From positions 1 to 64,000 of the forward strand of contig NW_022985076.1 in the NCBI RefSeq assembly GCF_010015585.1: a stretch of DNA of 64,000 nt, read 5' to 3'. The first letter of the stretch is position 1. Every line of letters begins with the position of its first letter. The notes below the pieces were generated by a model. That model saw only the letters and a list, made by a program, of their open reading frames with translations. It was not told the DNA's origin and did no database searches. This document shows positions 1 to 9,700 of this stretch, piece after piece. The stretch comes from Eremomyces bilateralis CBS 781.70. Lineage: Eukaryota > Ascomycota > Dothideomycetes > Eremomycetales > Eremomycetaceae. A program made the translations under genes and the position numbers.

Positions 1-654
1 TACCACTTCCCAGAAGTGGAAGACCCGTCGTAATCTAGGTATTCATGCATGTAGCCGAAAACGTTAAAGAAGTTAACGGACGAAAAAACCGACTCCGACT
101 CGATAAATTTGGTAAATTTATCTACTGCAATTGATGCAGCGACTGTATCCTCTTCGATGAGCCGTTCAACGTAACTCTACGCGAAATTAGCAAAAGAACA
201 ACATAGTAAGACGTATAGCTAGCCTTCATGTTCCTGATAGTCTCAAACTTGAAGCCTTTGGACCAGGCATGAATAAAGTCATGCGCTTCTCGCCACTCGA
301 CGTCGTCCGCCGTCACAGATCCGTACACATTCTGGATCAATTTGTTTTCCTCAAAACAGCTGTGGAAAAAGAAATGGTTCCACCTCGTTGATCTGGACAG
401 CTTCGCAACGCGAGCATTGTCCTCACTGACGGCTTCGGCGTGGTGATGGCGCTTCGCTCGTACCCGTTTCTTCGGGTTACGGAGGTAGGATTGGAAATCC
501 TCGGGCTACTTAATGCGTCAGAGACTGGACTTCCTATATAATTTATATGAGAAAGGCAGTGCGCGGAGCATACTGGAAGACCTGGTTCATCATCTTCCGC
601 TCCAGCATGGGAGCCGGACAGCGCCGGGTCTATGCCAGCAGCAGTGTTAGCCAT
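1..654 (-). CDS. Unidentified protein, 5' part of a gene running off the left edge
   Basis: I read this as complement(join(<1..about 175, about 215..505, 574..654)). Exon 1 starts at the ATG at 654 (MANTAAGIDPALSG) and ends at a GTATGC donor. The intron has a CTGACGC branch-like site and an AG at 506-507. Exon 2 encodes a very basic stretch (NPKKRVRAKRHHH) followed by an aromatic-rich segment (STRWNHFFFHSCFEE). A further frame, open to the window start (YVERLIEEDTVAASIAVDKF and onward), is joined by an intron whose exact donor I cannot fix. The long open frames after splicing argue for a real coding region. I do not recognise the family. A DNA-binding or recombinase-like protein is conceivable from the basic N-terminus, but this is inference. 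Confidence 0.45.
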
Positions 655-1300
655 CTCAAATATCGAGTTTAAGAGTGGTTATAGGTCATCTGAGTCTTAT
701 ATAAGAAGCTCATCTCATTTATGACGTGTCTACCCGTATGATTAGGTCCAGGAGAGCATCATAGAGTTATGGTAGGAGCCGGATTGATAGGAACCCCCGA
801 AGCTAAGCCGAATCTTAGCCGACGTTTTGCCTACCAAACCGTTAACCAACCGTTAACCAACCGCTAACCAACCGATAATTAAGCAAAACGATCGAGGAAA
901 TTTCCCGATTGAATTCTAAACCGCTGATATATCTAACCGTAGATAGACCGGTAGATTAGAATAGACGTTGGGAAATTTAGTAACGTTTAATAGAGAAACC
1001 GCATAGAGACTGTAGATTAGATTCATCAGTTACAAGGCAAAACGTCTGGAATTCCGCCTGTTATGTGTGAATTAACCGTCCAAAACCGGATTAGCGTAAT
1101 CATCGGTTGATTACCAGATATTTTAGTAGCCCCCTGCGCCCTGCTGACGCGACGTCATTTCAGATCTCACAACCCGTCCAAGCTTCAGTCACGACAAACC
1201 CCGACGGTCTTGTCTCATCTTCAATTCTTCTCCTCACTTATCCACAATCCACCATCAATCCAAGTCAATTGAACCTCACCCGTTCAATAATCCTCCCACG
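655..1300. other. Intergenic region with a short tandem repeat and an 11-bp inverted repeat
   Basis: No gene seen. It lies between the divergent left-edge gene and MCR1. It holds an imperfect 11-bp tandem repeat (CGTTAACCAAC type, about 3.5 units at about 836-874) and a perfect inverted pair, GACGTTTTGCC at 821-831 and GGCAAAACGTC at 1036-1046. The last 100 bases before MCR1 are pyrimidine-rich, as is usual for fungal core promoters. Confidence 0.5.
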
Positions 1301-2448
1301 ATGGCAACCATGTTTGCCCGTCAGGTGTTTCAACCTGTTCGAACCCTTCAGACGGTATGTGTAATCCATACTTGAGCTTGCGATTATCTCGTCCTGTGCT
1401 GTATATGAAGCATGCATGCGTACAAATATTAATCATAGCTGCAGCAAGTCCGTCGGTATGCCAGCGAGGCGCCCAAGAGCGGCGGCGGATCGAACTCGCT
1501 CCTTATCGCCGGTTTCCTCGGAGCAGCCACTGCTGGAGGGTACTACTACCTGACCAGCGACAAGGCGGGCGCTGCGAAGGCGACGGCACCGACAACGCCA
1601 TCGGAACCGGTGTTCAAAGGCGGCGATCAGGGATTCATTTCACTGAAGTTGGACAAGATCGAGACGTTGACTCATAACACGAAGCATTTCACCTTCAGCT
1701 TTGAGGATCCGAATGCGGTGGCAGGGTTGCCGGTTGCGTGTATGTCGACCATCGATTCTCATACCCACGCGCTACATGAACTAACGTGGATGCAACAGCG
1801 GCGATTTTGACCAAGTACAAGGGACCCGAGATGGAGAAGCCCGTCATCCGCCCCTACACGCCCGTCAGCGCGGTAGACGAGAAAGGCCACATCGACTTCG
1901 TGATCAAGAAATACGAGAAGGGGCCGATGTCCACGCACATGCACGACATGTTAGAAGGGCAACGGCTGGATTTCAAGGGGCCGATTCCCAAGTACCCATG
2001 GGAAACGAACAAGCACGAGCACGTCGTCATGATCGCCGGCGGCACTGGGATCACGCCCATGTACCAGGTGATGCGCCGGATCTTCGAGAACCCAGAGGAC
2101 AAGACGAAGGTCACGCTGGTTTTTGGGAACGTGTCGGAGGGTGATATCCTGTTGAAGAGGGAACTGTACCACCTTGAGAACACCTACCCGCAGCGATTCA
2201 AGGCTTTCTACGTCCTGGACAGCCCGCCGGAGAGCTGGTCAGGAGGCGTTGGGTACGTGACGAAGGAGCTGTTGAAGACCGTCATGCCGGAGCCGAAGGA
2301 GGGGGAGAAGGTCAAGGTCTTCGTCTGCGGGCCGCCCGGCTTGTACAAATCCATCAGTGGCCCGAAGAAGAGCCCCGCAAACCAGGGGGAGCTGACGGGA
2401 TTCTTGAAGGAGCTGGGATACAGCCCGGACCAGGTGTATAAGTTCTGA
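1301..2448 (+). CDS. MCR1: NADH-cytochrome b5 reductase, mitochondrial (Mcr1-like)
   Basis: I read join(1301..1354, 1445..1739, 1799..2448), giving 332 residues. The enzyme passes electrons from NADH through FAD to cytochrome b5; Mcr1 sits in the mitochondrial outer membrane and intermembrane space. The start [15 protein letters not shown] opens a basic targeting sequence, followed by a hydrophobic glycine-rich anchor ([18 protein letters not shown]). The FAD-binding motif RPYTPVS is at about residue 138. The NAD-binding [11 protein letters not shown] and the C-terminal CGPPG follow in order, and the protein ends in VYKF. Intron 1 is phase 0. Intron 2 (GTATGT to ACAG) splits the codon giving [12 protein letters not shown], which matches the family. 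Length is typical. It is convergent with the NDUFB8 gene 312 bp downstream. Confidence 0.9.
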
Positions 2449-2760
2449 GTGACATCTCTCTACGCTAGATTCTTGGGGGCGTGAGGATAATCAGGTGCAA
2501 GGTTAGAGAGCATCTGCCACTCCGCTGTTCCAATAGAAGTTAGAAGCCATTCAATGATTTTGTCCAATTTTGTAACATCTAGTGAGATAATCATTCAATG
2601 AACTGCTGAAGTAAGACCCTAGCTGGATGTATGAAGGGTCCATTCTAGAGCACGGGCATCGACGTAATTGTGGACATGTTCCTAGATTCTGAAATTGCTG
2701 CAATAAACGCCCGAAACCGCAGTGTATATACAGATTTCGATGCAGCGTCGTTTTCTATGC

Positions 2761-3390
2761 TCACTCCGCCAATGCCGGAACCGCACCTGGACCTCCCAGT
2801 TCTCGGTCCAACCCTCCCGGAAATCTCCGTTCCACCGCGGGCTGGTCTGGGTATGTGAGCGAGCAGAGCCCTGCAACCCCGCCGATGAAGGCAATGAAGC
2901 AGGCGATTCCGCCGAACGCTTTCTTCGGCGGGAGATGGGGGTACGGATCTGGGGAGAAGACGCCAAGTATGTCGTTGTCCTCATGAACCGGCTCGCCGTA
3001 CATTCGTCTGTCTTGCTCATCCCACCACGGAGCATACGGGTCACGCAAGATACGTTGCTGGGCGGGAGGGCTGACATAGCCACCGTTCTGTAGAAAATAT
3101 TAGCGAATGTCCTTGGCCGGGTGGGGGTGTCGGGGCGGCGGTCGTACCATATCGGGATCTTCTTTGGCCGCGTCGGTGAAATCGTTCACGTTCTCGGCTT
3201 TCACATCGGCATAGTAACCCTTCGCCTTCCAGTAGCCTTCCACGGCCTCGTCGTGTTGCAGCTTAGCGGGATGTTCGGGAGGCGCAGCGTATCTCCTCAC
3301 GCTGGTCAGGGCGGGTGATTGGGAGGTGACGAATTGAGGACGGCATGCTGCGCGGAATGCGCGAGCTGCCAGGGCTGTTCGGGACAGCAT
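2761..3390 (-). CDS. NADH:ubiquinone oxidoreductase ASHI subunit (NDUFB8 family)
   Basis: I read complement(join(2761..3087, 3148..3390)), 189 residues. This is an accessory subunit of the membrane arm of mitochondrial complex I. Exon 1 gives a mitochondrial presequence (MLSRTALAARAFRAACRPQ) and the segment AVEGYWKAKGYYADV. The join produces EDPDM-NGGYVSPP, followed by RDPYAPWWDEQDRRMYGEPV and HEDNDILGVFSPD, the conserved ASHI signature. One membrane helix follows (AFGGIACFIAFIGGVAGLC), and a C-terminal TYPDQPA..GGLDRELGG tail. The ATG at 3390 directly follows a CCCATAG acceptor, with a GTAAGT donor near 3450, so there is probably a 5'-UTR intron. It is divergent from SWR1. Confidence 0.88.
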
Positions 3391-3831
3391 CTATGGGAAT
3401 GGTTGATGAGTAGTTCGATGCGGAGAAGCTGGAGCTGAATGAGACTTACATTTGTCTAACGTGACGCTCAATTGAGCCGATGAATTGGATGGAGGAGGTG
3501 ATAATAGCAGTAGTCTGCAGTCCAGTCGTTGGAGATGTGCCGTGTGGTTGTGGATGACAAGGCGCTAATCCCGCTCGGGGGTGCACGTGACCAACCACGT
3601 GAGATCGTAACCTGGATTTTGCCCGTTGCGCTTGCCTCCAGAACAACTGCACCTTCCCAATTACGTTTTCGTCTCTCACACCTGCAAATCCTCCTCCAAC
3701 TCATATTAAATCTTTTCATAGCAATCAGCTCAATAAGACGTACCAATCGACACCAATATCGAAGTTAGAAACGTTGCCTTCGTCGAGCACGTGGTGGGTC
3801 AGTGAAGATTTCCCACTTCGGACCGGTTGCG
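3391..3831. promoter_or_regulatory. Shared divergent promoter, NDUFB8-like gene and SWR1
   Basis: 441 bp separate the two start codons. The probable 5'-UTR intron of the minus-strand gene occupies about 3391-3450. The right half is rich in C and T on the plus strand. I see no recognisable factor-binding motif. Confidence 0.5.
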
Positions 3832-6800
3832 ATGCAAAGCAGCGTTGCCTCACCACCACCAGAGAGCAACGCCCATCATCAACATCTTGTGCACACCAAC
3901 GGCCACCACGACGTGCATCCTGAGCTGGACCAGCAGCTTCAGAATGGCACACCGGAAGAAATCAAGAAGGAAAATGTTCCAAACGGCCTGAATCATGGCT
4001 CCTCTCTCCCTCCCGCCCTTCCATTAGACCAGTCCGAACCTCCCTCGAAGAGACGCAGGCTTGACTCCCAGAGACTGTCGCGTCCGCCATCACCACCGTG
4101 GAAGAAGGTTGCTGCAGAGGGGCCCAGCTCATTTCTAATCGATGGCAGACGGAAATCATCACGTACTAATACTGTCCCTTCTGAACCCGAACCGCCTTCT
4201 GGTAAACGACGCACCCGCGCCGAATCCAACACTTCCGTCACTCGACCAAGCTATGCCGCTCTACACAATGGGAAGCACTACGAGGCACCCACAAATGGCG
4301 CGATGTCCAGCCCCAAATCCACACCTCGACCCCCTCCAAACAAAGCTACTGGTCAAACCGAGTTCAAGAAACCAAAAGCCATGCTGCCAAACGGAGACAG
4401 GGCGCGAGGTGGAAAACACTCATCCTCTGCAGCAAACACATCACCCTCGAAGCCATCCGCCCAGACACACCCACGTCGAACCTCATCCTCTCGATCGAAC
4501 ATACAAGACCCGTCAACGAATACGCCTCCGTCACAAGGGTCAGCGCGCGGACGTGGTCGGGGCGGTCGCCCTCGAAAATCAGATATAATCTCTCGCGTTG
4601 GCCCCTCAGACTCACCTTCCGAACCCACCGCCCCATCCTCGGCTGGTCCTGCACGATTACGTCTACGTATACGAAATGCAAATCAACCCGAGCTGCGGCA
4701 TCTCGGGACGCTCCCACCGCTGCGGAAATATAACACATTCCAAGAATGGCTATCGCATGATGACCCTTTCCAAGGTGACGAAGAAAGTAGGCCTTCGGTG
4801 GACAAAATCACATCGAAAGCAGACGAAATCATACGCCTGCAGAAAGCGTGCGGACCTGGTGGACCCCTAGAACACAAGGAGAACCTGTTCGATGCATTTG
4901 AAGAGGAGCAAGCGGGCCTGAAAGACCCATATCAAGCTTATGGAGCAGTATACAGCCATTGGGACCATGTCGTTGCACACGCCACTCATTTCCGCCGACT
5001 CATGCGAAGAGAAGCCCGTGCACATGTTGGTATGGCCAAGCGTATCGCCAATGAAGTTGCTGAGGAGGTCGCAACGAACCCGAAATGGGAGAGCAGGCGG
5101 TTGCCGGTGGATAAGAACGAGGTGTGGCGCCAAGAGGAGGCATGGCAGCGGCAGCGGTACAAGCAGGTCGTCCGGGATATGGCGAAGGCGTGGGAACTGG
5201 TCCGGGCGGAGGTCAAGAAAGAGAAGCTGCGGCAGTGGGAGATGGAGCAGCATGCGGAAGGAAAGAGAGCTCTGGATGATATGCTGGACAAGGCGAAGGT
5301 CTTAGTCGAGAAGCGAAGAAGGAGGAGCGAAGGCGCGGGAAGCGATGTAATGGATGAGAGCGACATGGACGACGACGAAGCCGAAGTCGAATATTTCGAT
5401 GAAAACGAGCCTTTGATCGATAGCCAAATGCAGTCTGATAACGAAAAGGAGGACACAGAAAGGGTGGGATCAGATGAGGATGAAGACGAAGACCTGGATT
5501 CTGATGTCATGTCTTCTACGGATGACAGCGAAGAAGAAGTTCAACAAGACGCGGACGACGACGCGGGTCTGGACCAGGAAGCCTTGCGTCAAAAGTATTC
5601 GCACATACTTCAGGAGCAAGAAAGACTTGCCAACGGTGTGGAGGAGGCGGATGAAGACCATGCCTCAGAAACTGGCACGGATGCAGATCAATCTGCAGCG
5701 GACATGGACGAGGAAGATCTCGAGCCTGATGCTGTCCCTGGCGCCGAAGATCATACTCCAGACTCGGCGGAAGCCGATAGAGATTCCGACAAATCCAATG
5801 GCATCGACGTATCTGCGATCGAGCTGGACGAAGTCGATCCTATGCTTCTTGACGATGAAGACGAATCAACCGACATGGATAGCGATATGGGCACAGAAGA
5901 ATCCGAAGAGGAAGAAAGCGGTAGCGAAGAGGATGAAGAAGAGGGGCCAAGCCTACTGGGATTCTTCTCTAAATCTAAGATCCAGCAAATGAAAGAGCAA
6001 GCGAAAGAGCATCTGGCTAACGGAGTTGATCACGATGATGAAGATTCCGCTTCTGTCCGTCATGACGAGGTCGAGATCGACGAGAAGCCTCACGACTCCG
6101 CAATGGATTCAATTACCGACCTTGCCGAGACAGATCCTGCGAAAGACGAATTGCTTCATAATGGACACGCCAGGGATAGTTCGATGGTCGATGATGATGA
6201 GATTGAAGAAATCGAACGCAAAGATCTGCCAGATACTACCATTAAGGATGTCTCTCGACCTTCTTCGATGGAACCCCAGACCCTCAACCAACCAAGCGTC
6301 CACACGGAGATTCCGTCCCTGCTACTTCGAGGTACTCTTCGGGAATATCAGCACCAGGGTCTTGATTGGCTTGCCGGGTTGTACTCGCAGAACACGAATG
6401 GAATTCTCGCAGATGAGATGGGTCTTGGCAAAACGATTCAGACGATTTCACTCCTAGCTCATCTAGCAGTACATCACCATGTCTGGGGTCCACATCTGAT
6501 CGTCGTGCCAACGTCTGTCATGCTGAACTGGGAGATGGAGTTCAAGAAATGGTGTCCTGGATTCAAGATTTTGACCTATTACGGCACTCAAGAGCAGCGC
6601 AAGAAGAAGCGGCAAGGCTGGATGAACGAGGATCTTTGGAATGTGGTCATTACCAGCTACCAACTGATCCTGCAAGATGCACAGGCGTTCAAGAAGCGGA
6701 ATTGGCACTATCTGGTGCTCGATGAAGCGCACAATATCAAGAACTTTCAGACACAACGGTGGCAGACACTCCTGACGTTCAAGACGCGTGCAAGGCTTCT

Positions 6801-8925
6801 TCTGACAGGAACCCCGTTGCAGAACAACCTTAGCGAGCTTTGGTCCTTGCTTTTCTTCCTCATGCCCGGCGGTATCGATGGCCAGGGAGGATTTGCAGAG
6901 CTTGAGAAGTTCACGAACGCCATGCGAAGACCGGCCGATCAGATCCTTGACCAAGGTCGGCAAAAGCTCGATCTTGAAGCGCAAGCCGCCGTGAACAAGC
7001 TACACGAAGTGCTCCGACCATACCTCCTCCGCCGACTGAAAGCGGATGTCGAAAAACAAATGCCCGGCAAATACGAGCACGTCGTCTACTGCCGACTTTC
7101 CAAAAGACAACGTCAGCTATATGACGAGTTCATGGGGCGGACAGATACGCGCAGAATACTTACCAGTGGAAACTACATGAGCATCATCAATTGCTTGATG
7201 AGCTTGAGAAAGGTCTGCAATCACCCCGATTTGTTCGAAACCAGACAGATTGTTACCAGCTTTGCTCTTCCGAAGTCAGTCATCGCCGACTTTGAGATTA
7301 AAGACCTGCTAGTCCGTCGCCGGTTGCTTGCCGACGGGTCTTCGGATAAGGTTGATCTTGACTTTATTGGCCTTCGTCCCGTCTCTGACGAAAGGATAAC
7401 TACGGCCAACGCCCTGAGAACTCAATATCTCCAAGCAAGTCGGCAACTGGATTTCTATGCATCCAAACTGAGTCATGTGCTACAAGGTCGTAAAAACGTC
7501 GGCGTCTCGACGCTTGAATCGAACCTTGAAGAGATCAAATTTAAGGAGCAGCTTGGAGTGATGGAGCAACTTCGAACGACTGCAAGAATCACACGGGCAA
7601 GAACACTCAAACGGCCAATCTATGGGCTGGGGCTTGTGGAACTGGCAACGTTACGTCACACGAAAGGAGTGTATCCACGCCTCGGTCGAAGCATTGGTGC
7701 TGTCAGAGAAGTGGTATCAGATCTGCCTGAAGATGTCTCTCTCCCTTCCACGCCGGCATTTTCGGAAATGTTCTGCTCTCTCGAAGAGCGATCACGGAGC
7801 ATGGAGATGACGGTGGCCAAGTTCGGCTGCATCACGCCTGCAGTTTATGCGAGCGACATGGCCGAGCTCTCCTTGTCCCCGGGTCTGATCAAATATGCTC
7901 GAGCATATGGACAGCAACAACATAATCCTCTCCACGAGGCGCAAGTGCGACTGTCGATTGCATTCCCGGATAAACGACTCTTGCAGTACGATTGCGGCAA
8001 GCTGCAACGACTCGACAAACTCCTCCGACAGCTCCAAGCTGGCGGTCATCGCGCCCTTATCTTCACTCAAATGACGAAAGTCCTCGACATCCTTGAATCG
8101 TTCCTCAACATCCACGGTCATCGCTACCTCCGCCTTGATGGCGCCACGAAGATCGAACAGCGCCAAATCCTCACCGAACGCTTCAACAATGACCCCCGAA
8201 TCCTCTGCTTCATCCTTAGTTCTCGGTCAGGTGGCCTCGGCATCAACCTCACTGGCGCCGACACTGTCATCTTCTACGACCTCGATTGGAATCCCGCAAT
8301 GGACAAGCAATGCCAGGACCGCTGCCACCGCATCGGCCAGACCCGCGACGTGCACATCTACCGATTTGTCTCCGAATACACCATCGAAGCCAACATCCTC
8401 CGAAAGAGCAACCAGAAACGTCTTCTCGACGACATCATCATCCAAAAGGGTGAATTCACCACCGACTACTTCAACCGCGTCACGTACCGAGATGCGCTAC
8501 CCGACCTCGGAGACGATGCCGAAGCCTCCGCCGCAATGGACAAAGTCCTGGGTGACGTCACCGGCCTCGGCCAAGTCTTCGAATCCGTTGAAGATCGCGA
8601 AGACGCGGTCGCAGCGAAGACCGCCACGAACGAAATGCAGCACATCGACGCGGCCGACTTCAACGAGATGGCGGCCGTCAGCACCTCCTCTGGGAACGGC
8701 ACGCCGAAAACGTCGGTGCCGCCCACCCCTGCTGACGGGATGGACGACTCTCGCACCGTCACGGTCCATCCAGAGACGATCGTCGAGGAGGTCCCGCACG
8801 TAGACGACTATATGATGCAGCTGATGCGCGAAGAGTTGAAGCATCTGATTGTGGTGCCACCGGGGCGGGATAAGAAAAAGAAGAAGGGGAACCCGGGAGG
8901 AGATCATCGGCGGCGGAGGAGGTAG
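3832..8925 (+). CDS. SWR1: Helicase SWR1, ATPase of the SWR1 chromatin remodelling complex
   Basis: Single exon, 1697 residues. Swr1 exchanges H2A for H2A.Z in nucleosomes. The first in-frame ATG is 3832 (MQSSVASPPPE); the frame is open to 3802 but without an ATG. The disordered N-terminus carries an AT-hook-like RGRGRGGRPRK near residue 240. An HSA region follows (about 340-470, KWESRRLP..W). A long acidic Asp/Glu stretch spans about 500-720. The SNF2 ATPase has motif I GLGKT at 864-868, the DEAH box at 964-967 and LTGTPLQNNLSELWSLL. About 350 residues separate this lobe from the C-terminal lobe (LDGATKIEQRQ near 1434, SGGLGINL, DRCHRIGQ), the split-ATPase architecture of INO80/SWR1. The tail is basic. 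The length agrees with other filamentous ascomycetes. Confidence 0.95.
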   Translation: MQSSVASPPPESNAHHQHLVHTNGHHDVHPELDQQLQNGTPEEIKKENVPNGLNHGSSLPPALPLDQSEPPSKRRRLDSQRLSRPPSPPWKKVAAEGPSSFLIDGRRKSSRTNTVPSEPEPPSGKRRTRAESNTSVTRPSYAALHNGKHYEAPTNGAMSSPKSTPRPPPNKATGQTEFKKPKAMLPNGDRARGGKHSSSAANTSPSKPSAQTHPRRTSSSRSNIQDPSTNTPPSQGSARGRGRGGRPRKSDIISRVGPSDSPSEPTAPSSAGPARLRLRIRNANQPELRHLGTLPPLRKYNTFQEWLSHDDPFQGDEESRPSVDKITSKADEIIRLQKACGPGGPLEHKENLFDAFEEEQAGLKDPYQAYGAVYSHWDHVVAHATHFRRLMRREARAHVGMAKRIANEVAEEVATNPKWESRRLPVDKNEVWRQEEAWQRQRYKQVVRDMAKAWELVRAEVKKEKLRQWEMEQHAEGKRALDDMLDKAKVLVEKRRRRSEGAGSDVMDESDMDDDEAEVEYFDENEPLIDSQMQSDNEKEDTERVGSDEDEDEDLDSDVMSSTDDSEEEVQQDADDDAGLDQEALRQKYSHILQEQERLANGVEEADEDHASETGTDADQSAADMDEEDLEPDAVPGAEDHTPDSAEADRDSDKSNGIDVSAIELDEVDPMLLDDEDESTDMDSDMGTEESEEEESGSEEDEEEGPSLLGFFSKSKIQQMKEQAKEHLANGVDHDDEDSASVRHDEVEIDEKPHDSAMDSITDLAETDPAKDELLHNGHARDSSMVDDDEIEEIERKDLPDTTIKDVSRPSSMEPQTLNQPSVHTEIPSLLLRGTLREYQHQGLDWLAGLYSQNTNGILADEMGLGKTIQTISLLAHLAVHHHVWGPHLIVVPTSVMLNWEMEFKKWCPGFKILTYYGTQEQRKKKRQGWMNEDLWNVVITSYQLILQDAQAFKKRNWHYLVLDEAHNIKNFQTQRWQTLLTFKTRARLLLTGTPLQNNLSELWSLLFFLMPGGIDGQGGFAELEKFTNAMRRPADQILDQGRQKLDLEAQAAVNKLHEVLRPYLLRRLKADVEKQMPGKYEHVVYCRLSKRQRQLYDEFMGRTDTRRILTSGNYMSIINCLMSLRKVCNHPDLFETRQIVTSFALPKSVIADFEIKDLLVRRRLLADGSSDKVDLDFIGLRPVSDERITTANALRTQYLQASRQLDFYASKLSHVLQGRKNVGVSTLESNLEEIKFKEQLGVMEQLRTTARITRARTLKRPIYGLGLVELATLRHTKGVYPRLGRSIGAVREVVSDLPEDVSLPSTPAFSEMFCSLEERSRSMEMTVAKFGCITPAVYASDMAELSLSPGLIKYARAYGQQQHNPLHEAQVRLSIAFPDKRLLQYDCGKLQRLDKLLRQLQAGGHRALIFTQMTKVLDILESFLNIHGHRYLRLDGATKIEQRQILTERFNNDPRILCFILSSRSGGLGINLTGADTVIFYDLDWNPAMDKQCQDRCHRIGQTRDVHIYRFVSEYTIEANILRKSNQKRLLDDIIIQKGEFTTDYFNRVTYRDALPDLGDDAEASAAMDKVLGDVTGLGQVFESVEDREDAVAAKTATNEMQHIDAADFNEMAAVSTSSGNGTPKTSVPPTPADGMDDSRTVTVHPETIVEEVPHVDDYMMQLMREELKHLIVVPPGRDKKKKKGNPGGDHRRRRR

Positions 8926-9376
8926 GATGAGGTGACATGATTTTGTATGATTAGAGGACGATGAAAAGTCGGTTTGGGCGAACGGCGCACCGTGGCCGGT
9001 GCATGCATGGTTCGGGAGTCATCCACCGGGAGGCGAATTGATAGAACACAGAACGCATAGCGTGGGTTGGGGTTTGATGATTCCGGTTTGTATGATAGAA
9101 AATAATAAACCACGACGATGCCATACACATTGGACACCTTTCTGGGAACGATCACAGTGATATTTCTGATTCTCATACCGTACTTGTTACTTCCAGACCC
9201 GTTTCTAAGTATTAGTATGCGAGTCTGAAAATGTCCTTAACTAGTCCAATAACTAAAGGCTTTAACTCGTATCTATCATGAGGACAAAATATAACAGTGG
9301 CTTCCACTCCATACTATAAACTATAACCCCAGTGCGTCACGTAAATCCTGATATGCTTGGTCAGTAGTTGTATTTA
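8926..9376. other. Intergenic region downstream of SWR1
   Basis: About 450 bp between the SWR1 stop and the helicase remnant. A/T-rich in its second half; no gene or repeat recognised. Confidence 0.5.
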
Positions 9377-9700
9377 CTATGTAATGGAGGGATTGCTTGC
9401 CATTAACTTCTTCAGCTTCTCCTGAGTTGAACCTGGATCGGATTTGCTGAGGCCTAGCTTGGCTAACTGGAGCTTATGTGTCTGTTGTTGCCGAATGTAC
9501 TATGGGTAAGCGCACTGGTTAGTGGAGCATTATTGCCGTATGATCCAATTTCTCACCTCTTCAACGGTGTCTTGCATAATGTATCGAATAATTGTAACTC
9601 TCTTGTCCTGGCCCATACGCAAAACACGGCCGATTGATTGGCATTCTACCGTGGGATTCCAATGCGACACTGGTAGAACCTTCGCCTTCAGGGGTGGAAA
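9377..9700 (-). pseudogene. C-terminal fragment of an SNF2-family (Rad5/HLTF-type) helicase
   Basis: Two joined pieces (about 9700..9557 and 9499..9377, minus strand) encode the end of an SNF2 helicase C domain: HWNPTVECQSIGRVLRMGQ, then DKRVTIIRYIMQDTVEE. A 57-bp intron with GTGAGA donor and CATAG acceptor follows, then YIRQQQTHKLQLAKLGLSKS and a tail ending NPSIT before a stop. HWNPTVE..Q.IGRVLRMGQ is the motif V-VI region of Rad5/HLTF-like translocases. All upstream helicase motifs (Walker A, DExx box) are absent. The reading frame upstream of about 9700 is not helicase-like and merges with the neighbouring broken gene. The clean splice signals and intact tail suggest a young truncation or a captured 3' end. 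Confidence 0.7.
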
